Shown: piece by piece, positions 17,756 to 29,433 of the stretch
Numbering within the stretch: position 1 is the first letter of the stretch
Layout of the letters: the number at the start of each line of letters is the position of its first letter
Source: Ignelater luminosus
Taxonomy: Eukaryota > Arthropoda > Insecta > Coleoptera > Elateridae
NCBI GenBank assembly: GCA_011009095.1
Contig: VTPC01008661.1
Span: 1-64,000, forward strand
DNA length: 64,000 nt
Direction: 5' to 3'
Translations under genes and position numbers: made by a program
Notes under the pieces: generated by a model
Seen by the model: only the letters and a program-made list of their open reading frames with translations
Told to the model about the DNA's origin: nothing
Database searches by the model: none

Positions 17756-18321
17756 TATATATTCTACTGGTATATATAATATAACTATATGATGTTTCCC
17801 GGTTTTTTTTTGTCACTTTATTGACATTCGTGCTTGCACACAAACTACTTATCACAGTGTCAACTCTAAAATCAGCTGTAAAAATTAACAAATGTCCGTT
17901 ATTGGTACCTAACTTAATAAAACACTTAAACAAAGAAAACTAAATTAAAGCTATGGAAATTTATATAACTGCATCATTGAAAATCTGCATTTACTAATTT
18001 ATTTTTTAGATTACCTGAATGTGTACTTACATCTGTTATTTTTTAAAATAAATCGATCCATATTTTGTGAGGTTGTTTTACTAAAGTAGAGTCAAACAAA
18101 TTTGTCTTCCCACTAATTTTAGTAATGAAGCTCATTAATACGTCATCTTAATGCAAACAATTATAATAACTGCGAGGACACCCTTTTGTAGTCAGTATGA
18201 ATGAAATCTTTCTTTATCAATTAAAATTAGAGAAAAAGAAAAGAAAACAAATATTTAAATAATAAAACCTTTTTTTAAAAACATCCTTTAATGGATATAA
18301 CTTGTACAATCTTAACACATA
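17756..18321. other. AT-rich spacer, no gene seen
   Basis: Only short chance frames are present and no motif was recognised. Confidence 0.5.
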
Positions 18322-19261
18322 GGGCCAGTTGCATCGACCTCGGTTAAATGCATCGTGGCTAACTTTAGTTAGACAACCCACCGTTAAGGAAAGTTTTGTT
18401 GCACCGACCGAAGTTTGTGTTAACCCAGGTCTAAGAAACCCAGATTAGCAAACTCGCGGTGGTTGCTGGTTTAGCACGTATTAACTAAGGTTAAAAGTGA
18501 AGGCGGGGAAGTTTGACGTATACATTACAGTAAAACACCTATTACATTGTTTACATATTGTGAATATTGAAAATATTACTGTAAATAGATAATAATTTAA
18601 TAAAACTTCAATAAAGCTAGTTTCATTTTTATAAAATTTTAAGATTTCATAAAATCTTTTGCATTATACATATATTTACTATATTGTTGTTTAATGTTTC
18701 ACCGTTTTTAGATATGTTAAAATGTTATCTGATTTATCTGAATCATCATCATCAGAAGATAAAATGCTGCAGCTTGTACAAATGCTGCCCGACCTAAAAT
18801 ATACCGTACAAGAACCAAATCTTTTGTGGTTTATGGCAATGCTAACGGCATCTGTCTTTTTTGATTCAGTGATTGCAAAATATTTTTCTAACACAAGTTG
18901 CATCGAATGCTCTTTATCGACTTGCGTAAAGTTAGCTGATCTTTCGCGTTTTTCAGAGCACATGCCTTCTGCCATGATTACTGAACTAGACAGAAAATAA
19001 ACTAACCTTGAGACCGGAAGAGGTACCTGCGAAACACGTTTTGCTATAACCAATAGTATCGCGCAACGTCATAAACAGATGTAGAACTGCAATGACGTCA
19101 CTGTTTAAACACCCTTGATCATGAGTTAACTAACTAAAACTAAAAAAGTGTTGATGCAACAGGAAAACTTTAACCTCGGTTAAGGAATATTAACCCTAAT
19201 TAACTAACCAAAGTTAGTCGATTTAACCAATGTATTTAACTTTTGTTGGTGCAACCGGCCC
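18322..19261 (-). mobile_element. PIF/Harbinger-like derivative, 940 bp
   Basis: The left end GGGCCAGTTGCATCGACC and the right end (reverse complement GGGCCGGTTGCACCAACA) are imperfect inverted repeats of the type seen in Harbinger-like elements. The subterminal regions on both sides are rich in TTAACC/GGTTAA words. A minus-strand frame inside encodes a Myb/SANT-like domain, the usual second ORF of this superfamily, while no DDE transposase is present. No clean 3-bp duplication could be defined (flanks ATA and TTA). Confidence 0.65.
18691..18975 (-). pseudogene. Myb/SANT-like DNA-binding ORF fragment of the Harbinger-like element
   Basis: From a Met at 18975 the frame starts MAEGMCSEKRERSANFTQVD and continues EHSMQLVLEKYFAITESKKTD. 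This matches the first helix region of Myb/SANT-like proteins that accompany Harbinger transposases (pattern: R-x-x-N-F-T-x-x-E/D, then L-x-L-V-x-K-Y, then E-x-K-K-T-D). After about 40 residues the similarity is lost and an acidic serine stretch follows. The frame is open to 19053 upstream. Such proteins bind element ends and help import the transposase. Here it is truncated and probably inert. The overlapping + strand frame 18722-19000 is a shadow. Confidence 0.55.
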
Positions 19262-19384
19262 TTAATGTATTACAATTGATAAATAGTAATCTATTTGAGT
19301 AAAAACATGTACGGGGTTACACCAGTGTCTAGTTCTCGAGTCAAATTTTAACTTATAACGCAACACTGTATTACTACACTGAGT

Positions 19385-19794
19385 TCACAGCAAGTCCAAA
19401 GGTTTTACACGTTTGAGTCTTCTCACATCTTGGGTAGTGTCCAAAAGCTGCTTGGCTTCAGCATTGGTGTAGCTATGTAGTCGTTTTTCGTGTTTCTTGG
19501 CATATATTACATCCTCAATTCATTTCACGCGTAGATCATCATGGATTTCCTTGTTGGTTACGTATCTGTATGCATCGGTAATTATGCGCAGGAAGTTGTT
19601 CTGGATTCGTTGGATTTTATTAGCACAACCCCACAGCCGTACATCCAAATTGGTTTAAAGATTGCTCGGTAGATCAATCTTTTGGAACCTAGGTTTAGTT
19701 GGAAACGATGCCCAATTAACCAGTAAATTTTTCTTCTTTTGTGTCTAATTTGGTCAGGTTTTTGCTTTACATGGTGTTTCCAAATAAAGAACAA
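19385..19794 (-). mobile_element. Jockey-like non-LTR retrotransposon, C-terminal remnant
   Basis: The minus-strand frame from 19794 reads KIYWLIGHRFQLNLGSKRLI, then YRAIFKPIWMYGCGV. These are the conserved thumb-side segments (YWLIG...L..K..LY..ILKPIW.YG) of Jockey-group reverse transcriptase. With frame changes the reading continues to LDTTQDVRRLKRVKPLDLL and a stop at 19387-19385, the usual C-terminus. The 5' portion is absent, as expected for a 5'-truncated LINE. Confidence 0.8.
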
Positions 19795-20645
19795 AAAAAT
19801 TTAAAGACATTTTTATTAGTAGGTATGCGATGTGTACAAAGATTTTTTTTTAATTGTTTGTCCTTTTTTCCTGCCGCCATCCCTGTCTTGCTGTGCAGAA
19901 GAAGGTTCCTACCCTTTCGAGCAACTTCTTGTCTGTTACAGTATTGAAACGGTTTCGAATTGCCTCTGTAAATTGAATATTACAATTAACCCCTTAACAT
20001 CCACCTACGTAATAATACGTATTAACGTAAAATTTTGTTTATTTGCCTATGTTTTTTCACTAGTAAACGAGACGTTATGCTTTTGCTGCGTTGAAAGGCT
20101 AATCATTACAAAAAGCAAAAAGAATTTAGAAATTTATAAGGAATAACTAGTGAGAAATTATTTGTAAACTGATAAAATTGTAAACAAAAACGGTTTTACA
20201 TAATTTTCTATTTAATAGATTCAGTCGTATAAAGAGTCAATATAACTGTAACTTAAACAATAAGTATTCTCCCAAAATAATAGTTTTGATATATTTATAA
20301 ACGTAGAAATGGTTAAATTTAAAATTCTTAATTATTGTTATCCGTATGTACAATTAATACAATAAAAATAAATGCACTTACCTTGTGTTTATGTTGATAG
20401 TTCTTCAAACAAATGTTCACTACAAAAAGTTCGCGATATGAAACGTGCAAGGTGCAAACGAAAAATAAAATTCCGAATGGTTTTTGGTTCTACAGAGAGA
20501 ATGTTCGAGCACTTTGTACCGTTAGCTTTTGCGAAGTAACGGATATTATAGTAGGTTTCGACGGTTTCAGACAGAGGCATAAAATAACTATATCACTTCA
20601 ATCAGTGCTAATTTTACCAGAATAAAGAAATAGGATATATTTTGG
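19795..20645. other. AT-rich stretch, no gene recognised
   Basis: Small overlapping frames such as 20413-20625 and 20580-20389 have no motif I recognise and sit opposite each other. No repeat partner was found in the window. Confidence 0.45.
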
Positions 20646-21073
20646 CAAAAGCATAACTAATAAACAGACTGTGGGAAAAATTTCTTTCCGATGGATTATT
20701 GTTCATTCATGTATCCCAATGATACCTGGATTTTTTTGTTCCTTAATATTTAGATTTAGTAGATAAAAAAAATTTTTTTGTTAAAGAGAGCAAACTAAGC
20801 GGCGCGCGCGGCGGCCGGATCACGCGTTTTTAGCCCTATTTTCACCTCTAAATTAAAATTATAAATATTGGTGGTACAATTCCGGGAGTTAGGACTCTTT
20901 TGTAAGACATTTCCTGCTCTTTAAGGATCTTTTTTTTATTTCGAATATTTGCAATATTCTCCGAGATATTTGCAAAAAACGAAACCCCTTTTCTGTTCTT
21001 TACGAATTTGTTTATAACTTCTGCAATTTTTTTGCGCGGGACTTCGAAATATTCGAAAAGTTTCCAAATGCCA
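20646..21073 (+). repeat. Fold-back family, single arm running into the assembly gap
   Basis: From CAAAAGCATAACTAATAAAC to the gap this matches the right arm of the complete palindromic copy (about 49985-50397), with substitutions. It includes the GC-rich spot GGCGCGCGCGGCGG (20801-20814), which is an uncommon composition here. The remainder of the arm, including its terminal TGAACCACACTA, would fall inside the Ns. Confidence 0.8.
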
Positions 21074-21473
21074 NNNNNNNNNNNNNNNNNNNNNNNNNNN
21101 NNNNNNNNNNNNNNNNNNNNNNNNNNNNNNNNNNNNNNNNNNNNNNNNNNNNNNNNNNNNNNNNNNNNNNNNNNNNNNNNNNNNNNNNNNNNNNNNNNNN
21201 NNNNNNNNNNNNNNNNNNNNNNNNNNNNNNNNNNNNNNNNNNNNNNNNNNNNNNNNNNNNNNNNNNNNNNNNNNNNNNNNNNNNNNNNNNNNNNNNNNNN
21301 NNNNNNNNNNNNNNNNNNNNNNNNNNNNNNNNNNNNNNNNNNNNNNNNNNNNNNNNNNNNNNNNNNNNNNNNNNNNNNNNNNNNNNNNNNNNNNNNNNNN
21401 NNNNNNNNNNNNNNNNNNNNNNNNNNNNNNNNNNNNNNNNNNNNNNNNNNNNNNNNNNNNNNNNNNNNNNNNN
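21074..21473. other. Assembly gap, 400 N
   Basis: Exactly 400 undetermined bases. Long predicted proteins crossing this interval are artefacts of the Ns. Confidence 1.
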
Positions 21474-22045
21474 AAAAAATGAATATCAATAACATTTTGA
21501 AATAAGAATGATAACAAAGACAATCAATATTCTTCATATAACCGAATAAAATTACATAGTCATTTGACTAGACTAATTACTAACAAAAACTTATCTTTAG
21601 TGTAATAATATCGAGTTCAAGTATGCTGACATAGAGGTCAGTTAAATGCGGTCAGCAAAAGCGAATTTCTCTTCCATCAACTAAATAGTTTTAATCTGCT
21701 CCACAATTTAATTTAAAATTACTCATTATTACACGTTAATTCATGCTTAAGTTCACTTCATTTTAATTTAATAATTTCATAAATACATTTTCTTTTTGTA
21801 TTTTCTTTATTATGCTGATGCTATCAGAAAATAAAACAACCAGCAAACTTAACTAAAATTTTCGTATTTACGCAAATGTTTGATAAACATGTTCTGCGAG
21901 TTGCGATAACTGTCAAGTAAAATTATTAGATACTGTTAAGCCCTGAAATGATGTGGTAACCGGCACACAGTAGTTAGTGAAAGTTGTTTGATCAGTATTC
22001 AGTATAGAGTGTGACAGATATTGTAATAAAATATACGCTAAATTA

Positions 22046-25000
22046 ATGGCTGTTGAATTGGGAACCGATCTTGTTAGTAAAGAACGTAATAAACAATGGC
22101 CACAGGTTTTGGCTGTACTATCAGGTTAGTACTTAAAGAAAATGTGAGAACTTTTTTCTTCCTAGATATTTAGTTAATGGTTTTAGTGCTTCTTAACTTT
22201 TTAATGAAATTTCTTTAAACTGACTGTTTTCAAAATCTGGTTCTAGTTTATCATTCACAACAAGACCGAACAGGTATTATATTTAATTATAAATACTTAA
22301 CTTTTGCGTAATTTTCATTTAATACCTGTTTCTTTTAATCACAAAATAATAAAAAGGTCAATCGAGATACAATTTAGATCTAGTGTAACTGTCACAGCAC
22401 CTTGGACTATGGGCTGTTTCCTCATGCAAATATATGACGTTTTTTCATCACAAAGAACTGTGTGTGTTGTATTAGCAACATTATTGATAATTTTTTGTAT
22501 AAAGATCGCATAACCTTTTTAATTAGTAATTATAAATTCAAACAAATTCGTACAATATAGACAGTTATTAACCCTTTACCGTTGTCCGCTCCAGAGTAAC
22601 CTTCAACTGCTCACTTAGCTGTTGCTAACAGATCAAGGCCAGTCCATACGAAGCGGTTCAGTAGGTATAGGAAATATTAATAATATTAGTTAAGAACGGT
22701 GATAATATCATTTTACACGTTTTAACAAGTTTTAGTGACACTTCGTCATATTCCCTAGCTTTGTTTTTAGGAAGTTGATGTATAACATCAATGACCTCCA
22801 ACTTTTCAATCGGAAGCCAAGCAACTCGGCTTTGCTTTTGCTTAAGTTCAAATCACGAACTAAATCGTTTAGTTGTGCCTGTGTGATCAAATGTGGCTCG
22901 GTGTGATTTGGAGAAATAAACTCTGGATCATTGCTAGAAACAATGTCGACATTTTCTTCACCTGATGCTTCAAATGTTTCTGGTGGCACAGGAACTGAAA
23001 GATCAGTACAGTGGCCAACGCGTCTTATCGCCTATGTAAAATTAGGATACACAACAGATTTTTTATTTTTTTGCAGAGAAGCCTGCTATCTTTGTTATGC
23101 AGAAGTAACATTCGGTTAGATGATCGTTTTGTTCTCTCCATATCATAAGTACTGCGAAGGGCATACATACACGGGAACCTTTTATCCACTGTCGAAGGCG
23201 ATTTGCACAAGAAACACAACAAATATGTGGTGCCCATTGCTTATCTTGATCTCCAACTTGTCATTTAAAGTACAGACGATAAGCTCTCCTTATTAGCGCA
23301 GTAAAACATTGTTTTTTGTGTTTAACAGTAAACTGTCCACAAACGTAACAAAAACTGTCCGGATCGTTCGCACATTTACGGGACATGATTAATGTTTCTA
23401 TAGTTATCACTCAAAACACAAGAAATTTTCAACATTAATGAAATAATTTTTTGTTCGGCTGAACTAAGCTTAATAAAAGCCCGAGAATTCTCAAAACCTT
23501 CATTTTATATATTTTGCTACGTGAAATGAAAAAAAATTTAAACCAGCCAATTTTACTACACTCCTTACTAAGCTAGTTCGTACCCCTGACTGTTATCATT
23601 GAACATCAAGCACATCCCCGACTTGTCAATAAAAATTTTATTCGTCTTTTTTTATTGTTCTATAGCCTGTGTAGACCGATTTGGCCCCCGGCCGACTTGG
23701 CTCATATAAAACACATCTATGAACAAAAAGCTAACTTTTAAGTTCAAAACCAAATTGTTGGTTAAATGTTTGCATTTGGTGCTGGGGGCTCGCCCTTATT
23801 AATTCTATCGTCGCTTTCATCCTCACGATGCGGTTTGTAACTTATATATGGCAATCTGATCGGAAATCTATTTTTAACGAAATCATTTAGAATAGAACAT
23901 TGGAGATTTTGGAGTTTCCAATAATTTATTCTTAGTCAAATAATATTAAATTAATCAAAAACAATAAATAAAAATAAGTATGAAATTAACTAATAATAAT
24001 TTTTATTTCTAGCTGCACTCCTGGCACTCGGATCTGGTTTCCATTTTGGTTGGCCATCGCCCTCTGTTTTAAAAATGCAAGCAGGTGATCTAGGATACTC
24101 GATAAGTGAAGAAGAGATTTCTTATGTGGTAATGATAGCTCCTTTGGGTTACCTAGTAGGTAGTCCACTTAGCGGTTTTTTGCTTGACAAAATTGGAAGA
24201 AAATCCACGATATTACTTTTGGCAATTCCAGAGATTATACCGTGGATATTAATTGGAACCTGCACTTGCGTGGAAATGCTATACATCGCTAGATTTATAA
24301 CAGGTATTGCTGATGGAGCTCTATTTACAACTCTACCCATTTATGTAGGAGAAATTGTTGAACCCAAGATAAGAGGTATTTTGGGTACAGCTCAGAGTTT
24401 CGCAATAATAACTGGAGTGCTTCTTATAAATGCATACGGATCATACTTGCCTATTAGAATGACTGCTTATATTTCTTTGAGTGTTCCTCTATTATTCTTA
24501 GTTACATTTATTTGGATGCCTGATTCTCCTTATTACTTATTAATGAAAGGAAGAATAGAAGAAGCTAGAGCATCATTAAGCATGTTAAGAAGAGTGAATA
24601 ATGTTGAGAACGAATTATCTAAGATAAAGACGGATGTACAAAGGCAGATTTCAGAACCAGGAAGATACAAGGATATTTTTACAATTAAAACCAATTTTAA
24701 AGCCTTTTTAATTTTGATCGGTCTACGAACGTTTCAACAAATGTCTGGGTTATCTGCTTTAGGTTTTTACACTCAAGTGATTTTCAAGCAAGCCGGTGGA
24801 TATCTATCACCAGCTGAATCCACGATAGTTTGCTGTGTCATTCAAGTAGTATTCACTTGCTTCACTTCTTTCCTCCTAGATCATTTCGGAAGAAGGCCAT
24901 TGCTTCTATTCTCCAGCGCCGGATCGGCAGCAACACTTATAATATTAGGACTCTACTTCTCCTTCCAACATGCCAATTACGACTTATCATACTTTTACTG

Positions 25001-25388
25001 GTTACCAGTCGCAGCTATGGTTATGTACAATGTTGTTAATGCTAGTGGTTTGTTAATGGTACCAAATATAATGGCAGGCGAATTAATGTCGGTTAGTGTT
25101 AAATCAAAAGCTGTTGGTATAGTAAATATTTATTTAGGTATAATTATGAGTGTGGGATCAAAATTGTTCCAATATCTAGATTATCATATAGGAATGTTTA
25201 TGCCTTTTTATGTTTTTGGAGTTTGTTGCATTATAAGTATAGTGTTTTGTTATTTCTGGGTACCGGAAACGAAAGCAAAAACTTTAGAGCAAATACAACA
25301 AACTTTAAAAGGAAATAAGGAGGTTGGAAGTGCAGCAGAAAAGGAAAGTATGTTGAATAACAGTAGTATAAATAACACTAAATGTTAA
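22046..25388 (+). CDS. Facilitated trehalose/sugar transporter (Tret1-like, MFS), paralogue 1
   Basis: This encodes a 12-helix sugar porter of the major facilitator superfamily, expected at the plasma membrane. There are two exons, 22046-22124 and 24013-25388 (484 residues). The start MAVELGTDLVSKERNKQWPQ is joined in phase 1 to ALLALGSGFHFGWPSP. Family signatures in order: LLDKIGRK after TM2, GRI.EA before the loop, MPDSPYYL (normally PESP), LRTFQQMSG in TM7, DHFGRRPLL in the C-half, and VPETKAKTLEQI at the end, where the usual G of PETKG is A. The intron is 1,888 bp and contains a minus-strand degenerate ORF. It heads a three-gene tandem array on the + strand. The substrate cannot be fixed from sequence. 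Confidence 0.94.
22732..23386 (-). pseudogene. Degenerate multicopy-type ORF in the transporter intron
   Basis: On the minus strand from 23386 the frame begins MSRKCANDPDSFCYVCGQFT and continues with HICCVSCANRLRQWIKGSR, FAVLMIWRE and ECYFCITKIAGFSAK. It then ends in a part with PHLITQAQLNDLVRDLNL and KAELLGFRLKSW (22989-22732). I know this text as an uncharacterised zinc-ribbon-like protein that recurs in many copies in arthropod genomes, often near mobile DNA. Here it has an in-frame stop after the YFK residues and frameshifts around 23050 and 22780, so it is dead. It lies antisense in the 1.9-kb intron of transporter paralogue 1. Confidence 0.7.
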
Positions 25389-25544
25389 CTGATGTATGTT
25401 ATTTTATATCTAACACATCCATGACCAAAATCATATGGCTTGAAAGAACAGTATTTCAATTTCCGAAAATATTTATGTTTACTACAATCTCAAATAATTG
25501 TTCATTGCGAATTGTTTCAAGTTGTTTGATATTTTTCTAGCTTC

Positions 25545-25550
25545 AATAAA
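25545..25550 (+). promoter_or_regulatory. Polyadenylation signal of transporter 1
   Basis: AATAAA 157 bases after the stop codon, the first canonical signal downstream. Confidence 0.6.
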
Positions 25551-25941
25551 ATTAGATGAAATAAGATTGTATGTATTTATTTATGTACCTAAGTTATTAC
25601 TGTACTTGTAAATATAATTTTGTAGGGTAAAATATTAAATATTTTATAATTTATGAATTTTAGTTTGTGACTTTCTTATTTTGACACATCATAAAAGTAG
25701 AAAAGATTTATCCTTGCCAATGGAACAGTACATAAAATAAATTTCGCGGCATGTGCCAAGCTAAGATTGAGAACTATTTAGAATTTTTCAATTTATCATC
25801 ATAAGTATGATTGATTACACTTAGGATAATTATGTACTAAAAACGAAAATGTGCATGCAATATGCACTAAAAGGTGTCCTAAATATGCATTACAATATGA
25901 ATTTTATAATTCCAATTATTTAAAATGAAATGTAAAAAATA

Positions 25942-26464
25942 CAGGGTGTAAAGGAAATGACGGAAAAAACTTCAGTAAGTTATTCTACGGTAAAAAATAA
26001 ACAGAAGACCTCTATACCATTTTGCTGTTAACACTGTATTGAAGAAATTATTGGAAGTCGTAAATTACTTAGTTGCTTCCGCATTCTTAATAAATACCAC
26101 AAAATATTAATGTTTAAACAGAGTTTAAACGTAAAAAATACAAATTACGTACCGTTTATAGTTTTTTTTGTACTAGTGTATCAGTAATCCACTTCTTAAA
26201 ATGGCAAATTCCTTGCAAGAAATGCCTTTTGAAAATATTGCAACGTTACACGTTATTAACAATGGTAACCAAGATACGAAATTGCAAGCACAACTCGTGT
26301 ACTCACTCCTTTAAACGTACGGCGTTGCCAAGTTTAAAAGGTTTTAATTGCTAATATTTTGAAAAATAGGCAGTTAAAAACAAATTGGTGTAGGAAATTT
26401 CTTCTTATTTCTGAGCACAGAATAACGTACTGTGGTTTCTTTCCTCCACTTCCGTTACACCCTG
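25942..26464. mobile_element. 523-bp MITE with CAGGGTGTAA ends
   Basis: The left end CAGGGTGTAAAGGAAATGAC and the right end (reverse complement CAGGGTGTAACGGAAGTGGA) match over about 20 bases with mismatches. TA flanks both ends (25940-25941 and 26465-26466), as in Tc1/mariner-type MITEs. There is no coding capacity. Confidence 0.8.
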
Positions 26465-27289
26465 TATACTGAATACATCATTCTCAATGAAAAATAGAGA
26501 AAATTTATTTTAAAACAATCCTAAATTGAATTAGAATTACATTAATTAAATCTAAACAACTAGGCCTAATAATAAAACATACAACTTATTATAAATCAAA
26601 ATTATAACAAGAAAAAATTACATTTAACTATCATATTATGTATTAGCGTTTGTGATTTTTGGAAAAGAGATCAAGAGTAAGAGAAAGCAAAAACAAGATA
26701 GACAATTAAAAAATCGAAGAATATGAGATTTTTGATTAATAAAAGATTTATTAATTGTTTGAATTCCTTTAAATTTATGAGAGTCTTTATATTATTTTTT
26801 TTAACAACTCAGAAGTGGAATTGATCTACATGGTTTCTGATATTTTGAGAGATTTTGGAAGTACAAATTGGGTGATTTGAGAAAAGTTTTATTTAAAATT
26901 TTTTTGCTCGTTGCATTTTGTTAATAATTAACAAAGTGTTACGGAGCAATCTGGGACTAGTGATCCATCGGTAGTGCAACCGTATATAAAATCGATATGC
27001 TATCTGTAGTGCTAGCCTTTATACAGTGAAAGACGAGTCGTGAGCTAGGAGAGCTTAGAGTAAGCGATAAACGATAATAATAATACGGTAATCTTAGGGG
27101 TTTCGATGTTGAGAGGGCGCCAACTGCAGTAAAATGTCAGTGAACTGGTTTTGAATAGAAGACCCCACAGCTGATCTTCGTATCTAGGTCAGTAGGCGAG
27201 ATGTAAGCCAGGGTCGAACCACAGGTTCCAATGATACACGAATAAATAAGACACATGGAAAAGAAACAAAATTTCTAAAGACTGAGAAG
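26465..27289. other. AT-rich spacer; possible decayed LTR-like segment near 26938
   Basis: No gene seen. Around 26938 a stretch begins TGTTACGGAGCAATCTGGGA and has a TATATAAAA element about 45 bases on, reminiscent of a retroelement LTR. No second copy or flanking target duplication was found, so this is only a suggestion. Confidence 0.25.
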
Positions 27290-28610
27290 AAAACCTGATA
27301 GTTCCCACGCACAAAAAAGTGAAAGAAACAAACTGTGAGCATTAAGGAGCAATCTACCTTGCCACAACAGCTTTCAAATTAGATACACGAATAATAGAAA
27401 TACAAATTATAGAAAATATATTGATGTAACAACAAACGGCATTCAGAAAAAGAAGATAAACATCTGATAGTATATTAGTGCTAAGAAACTTAATCGAAAA
27501 AGGGAAACACAGCAAAAGACTTTTTTGTCTCAGGTATAGACTTTAAAGCAGCATTCGATATAGTACAAAGAACAAAGAGTGTATGCTAGAGCTATATTAA
27601 AAGGAAGAAATTGAGACCTATCCAAATGAAAAGAGGACTTAAAAAAGGATATAACCTCAACCTATTACTATTTATTGTGATAATGAACGGGATAATGATA
27701 AATACAAGAGAACAAACAAGGAGATTACAAACGACAGTAGGTTATAAATATTTAGTACCGGTAAAAGTCGACGGGTTGCTCTATGCAGACAACATCGTTT
27801 TAATGGCAGACTCGAAAAGAAAAATGCAAGCTTTGATGGACATATGAGTGGAAGAAATAGATAAAATGGAAATGGAAATAAACACCCAAAAAAGCAAATA
27901 GATGATTTATTGATCAGAAACTCACTAGAACAACTGAAAATAAACTAACCTGTAAAGACCAACCGATTAAAAAAGTCACAGCGTACGAATACAAAAGAGT
28001 CGTTTTTTTAAATGACGGAAAAATAGATCGGGATATAGCTAGCAAAAGAAGGAAGGTCACTAAAATCTACTACAGCCTAAACTACACAATATTTAGAAAG
28101 AAAGAGATTGGACAATAAGTGAAACTCCAGATATTCAACAAAATAACTATTTTAATATTGCTACCCGGATGTGAAGGGAATAACTACTAGTAAACACAAG
28201 AATTAATAACAACAACAGAAGTGAAACGGCTGAACAAAAGACTTGCCTTGGTAGAATAAAGCACAAAGATATCAGACAACTACTAAACCAGGAAGCAATA
28301 ACACGTAAAGTAACAAAAAGAAGGCTAAATTGGTATGGTCATATAATGGAGATAAACAATGATAAACTAGTGAAAAAAGTACAAAAAGCCAAAATTGAAA
28401 AGGAAAGAAAAAGAGGAAGACCAAGAAAAACATGGACACAACAGATGACAGAAGGGGGAGAAATAAAGAAAAAAATACTGAAAGGGATGAAAAAGCTGTC
28501 AGGGAATCGAGAAAACTAGAAGAGATGGGTAGAACATTAAACAATAGAACTCCGACGGCCCGATAGAGCAAGAGGAAGTACTAGAAGAAGAGAGAAACAG
28601 TCTTTGTCTA
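27290..28610 (+). mobile_element. Non-LTR retrotransposon remnant, reverse transcriptase to C-terminus
   Basis: Pieces in changing frames read TAFRKRRSTSDSILVLRNLI, then DFKAAFD, then VDGLLYADNIVLMADS (27767-27814; the catalytic FADD box decayed to YADN). The C-terminal signature RLNWYGHIME and KRGRPRKTWTQQ follows at 28323-28440. Stops are frequent. The endonuclease part is missing. The RLNWYGH...GRPRK.W tail is common to RTE/CR1-type elements of arthropods; the clade was not resolved. The minus-strand frame 28571-28272 is a shadow. Confidence 0.8.
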
Positions 28611-29433
28611 CAAGTATCGCAGATTTTCTAATTAAGTGACTATTCTGCATCCTTTATTTTAACTCTATTAAAGTTGTAGAAAATCACACGTTTTAAGGTT
28701 TTCCATGTGGTTTTTGATATTGAATAGATTGAAACATCAAACAAAAGTTTTTACACTTAGGGATGCACTAAATATCGAAAACTTCCATACATAATAAAAT
28801 AGAAAATAATGACATTTGACGCAAAACAATGCTCGTTTATTCTTTTGATTAGTACAACATTGAAAAAATCGAGCATTTACGAAAACTTGATTTTTTACGA
28901 CTAGTTTGCCTTTGAAGGTAACTAAAATCCATTTCTCTTTGGTCTTCTAACAAGCTGAGATAGCTGGCAGTAGTCTACAGCTAAACTTATGCATCTAAGC
29001 CGAGTAATCAAAAAGGCCTTAAATACGTACTTCGATACCATTTTTCGGTGATTGGGAAAAGAATTATCTAGTGTTTGTTTCAGTTTTGCTACTTTCCCGA
29101 GCAATGGCAGGCAAAACAAACTGAACTCGCCTGTTAGTCACATTATTCGTTAATTAGTCCAATGTTACGTAAAAAGAGGATTGAGCAAAATTTCAAAATT
29201 AGAATCTCATGTATCAAAGTTATACGAAATAAATGACAACTCGTGACAGTTTTTTTTTTAGTGACATTAAATAGGAAATGTCGATTTCTTTTTAACGCTT
29301 TATTATTTGATATTAATTATACACCTTATATCTTTATCATTGTTAACTACAGAATAATTTTTTAGAAAGACATTTTCAAGATATTTTAATAGTGCTAATT
29401 GTAAGTGTATAAAGCTGAGAACTGAAAGAGATA
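28611..29433. other. Spacer upstream of transporter 2, no gene recognised
   Basis: AT-rich, with only chance frames. The promoter of transporter 2 should lie at its right end, but no clear TATA box or initiator was singled out. Confidence 0.45.

Noticed and set aside
20848-21537. Three long proteins of 165-229 residues on both strands
   Set aside because: They are mostly undetermined residues created by reading through the 400-N gap.
26938-27120. Solo LTR starting TGTTACGGAG
   Set aside because: Only the start and a TATA-like element fit; no matching end, repeat partner or target duplication was seen.
28272-28571. 99-codon minus-strand Leu/Phe-rich frame resembling a membrane protein
   Set aside because: It is the antisense of the Lys/Arg-rich C-terminus of a LINE, which always yields hydrophobic shadows; the same holds for 61003-61470 minus.
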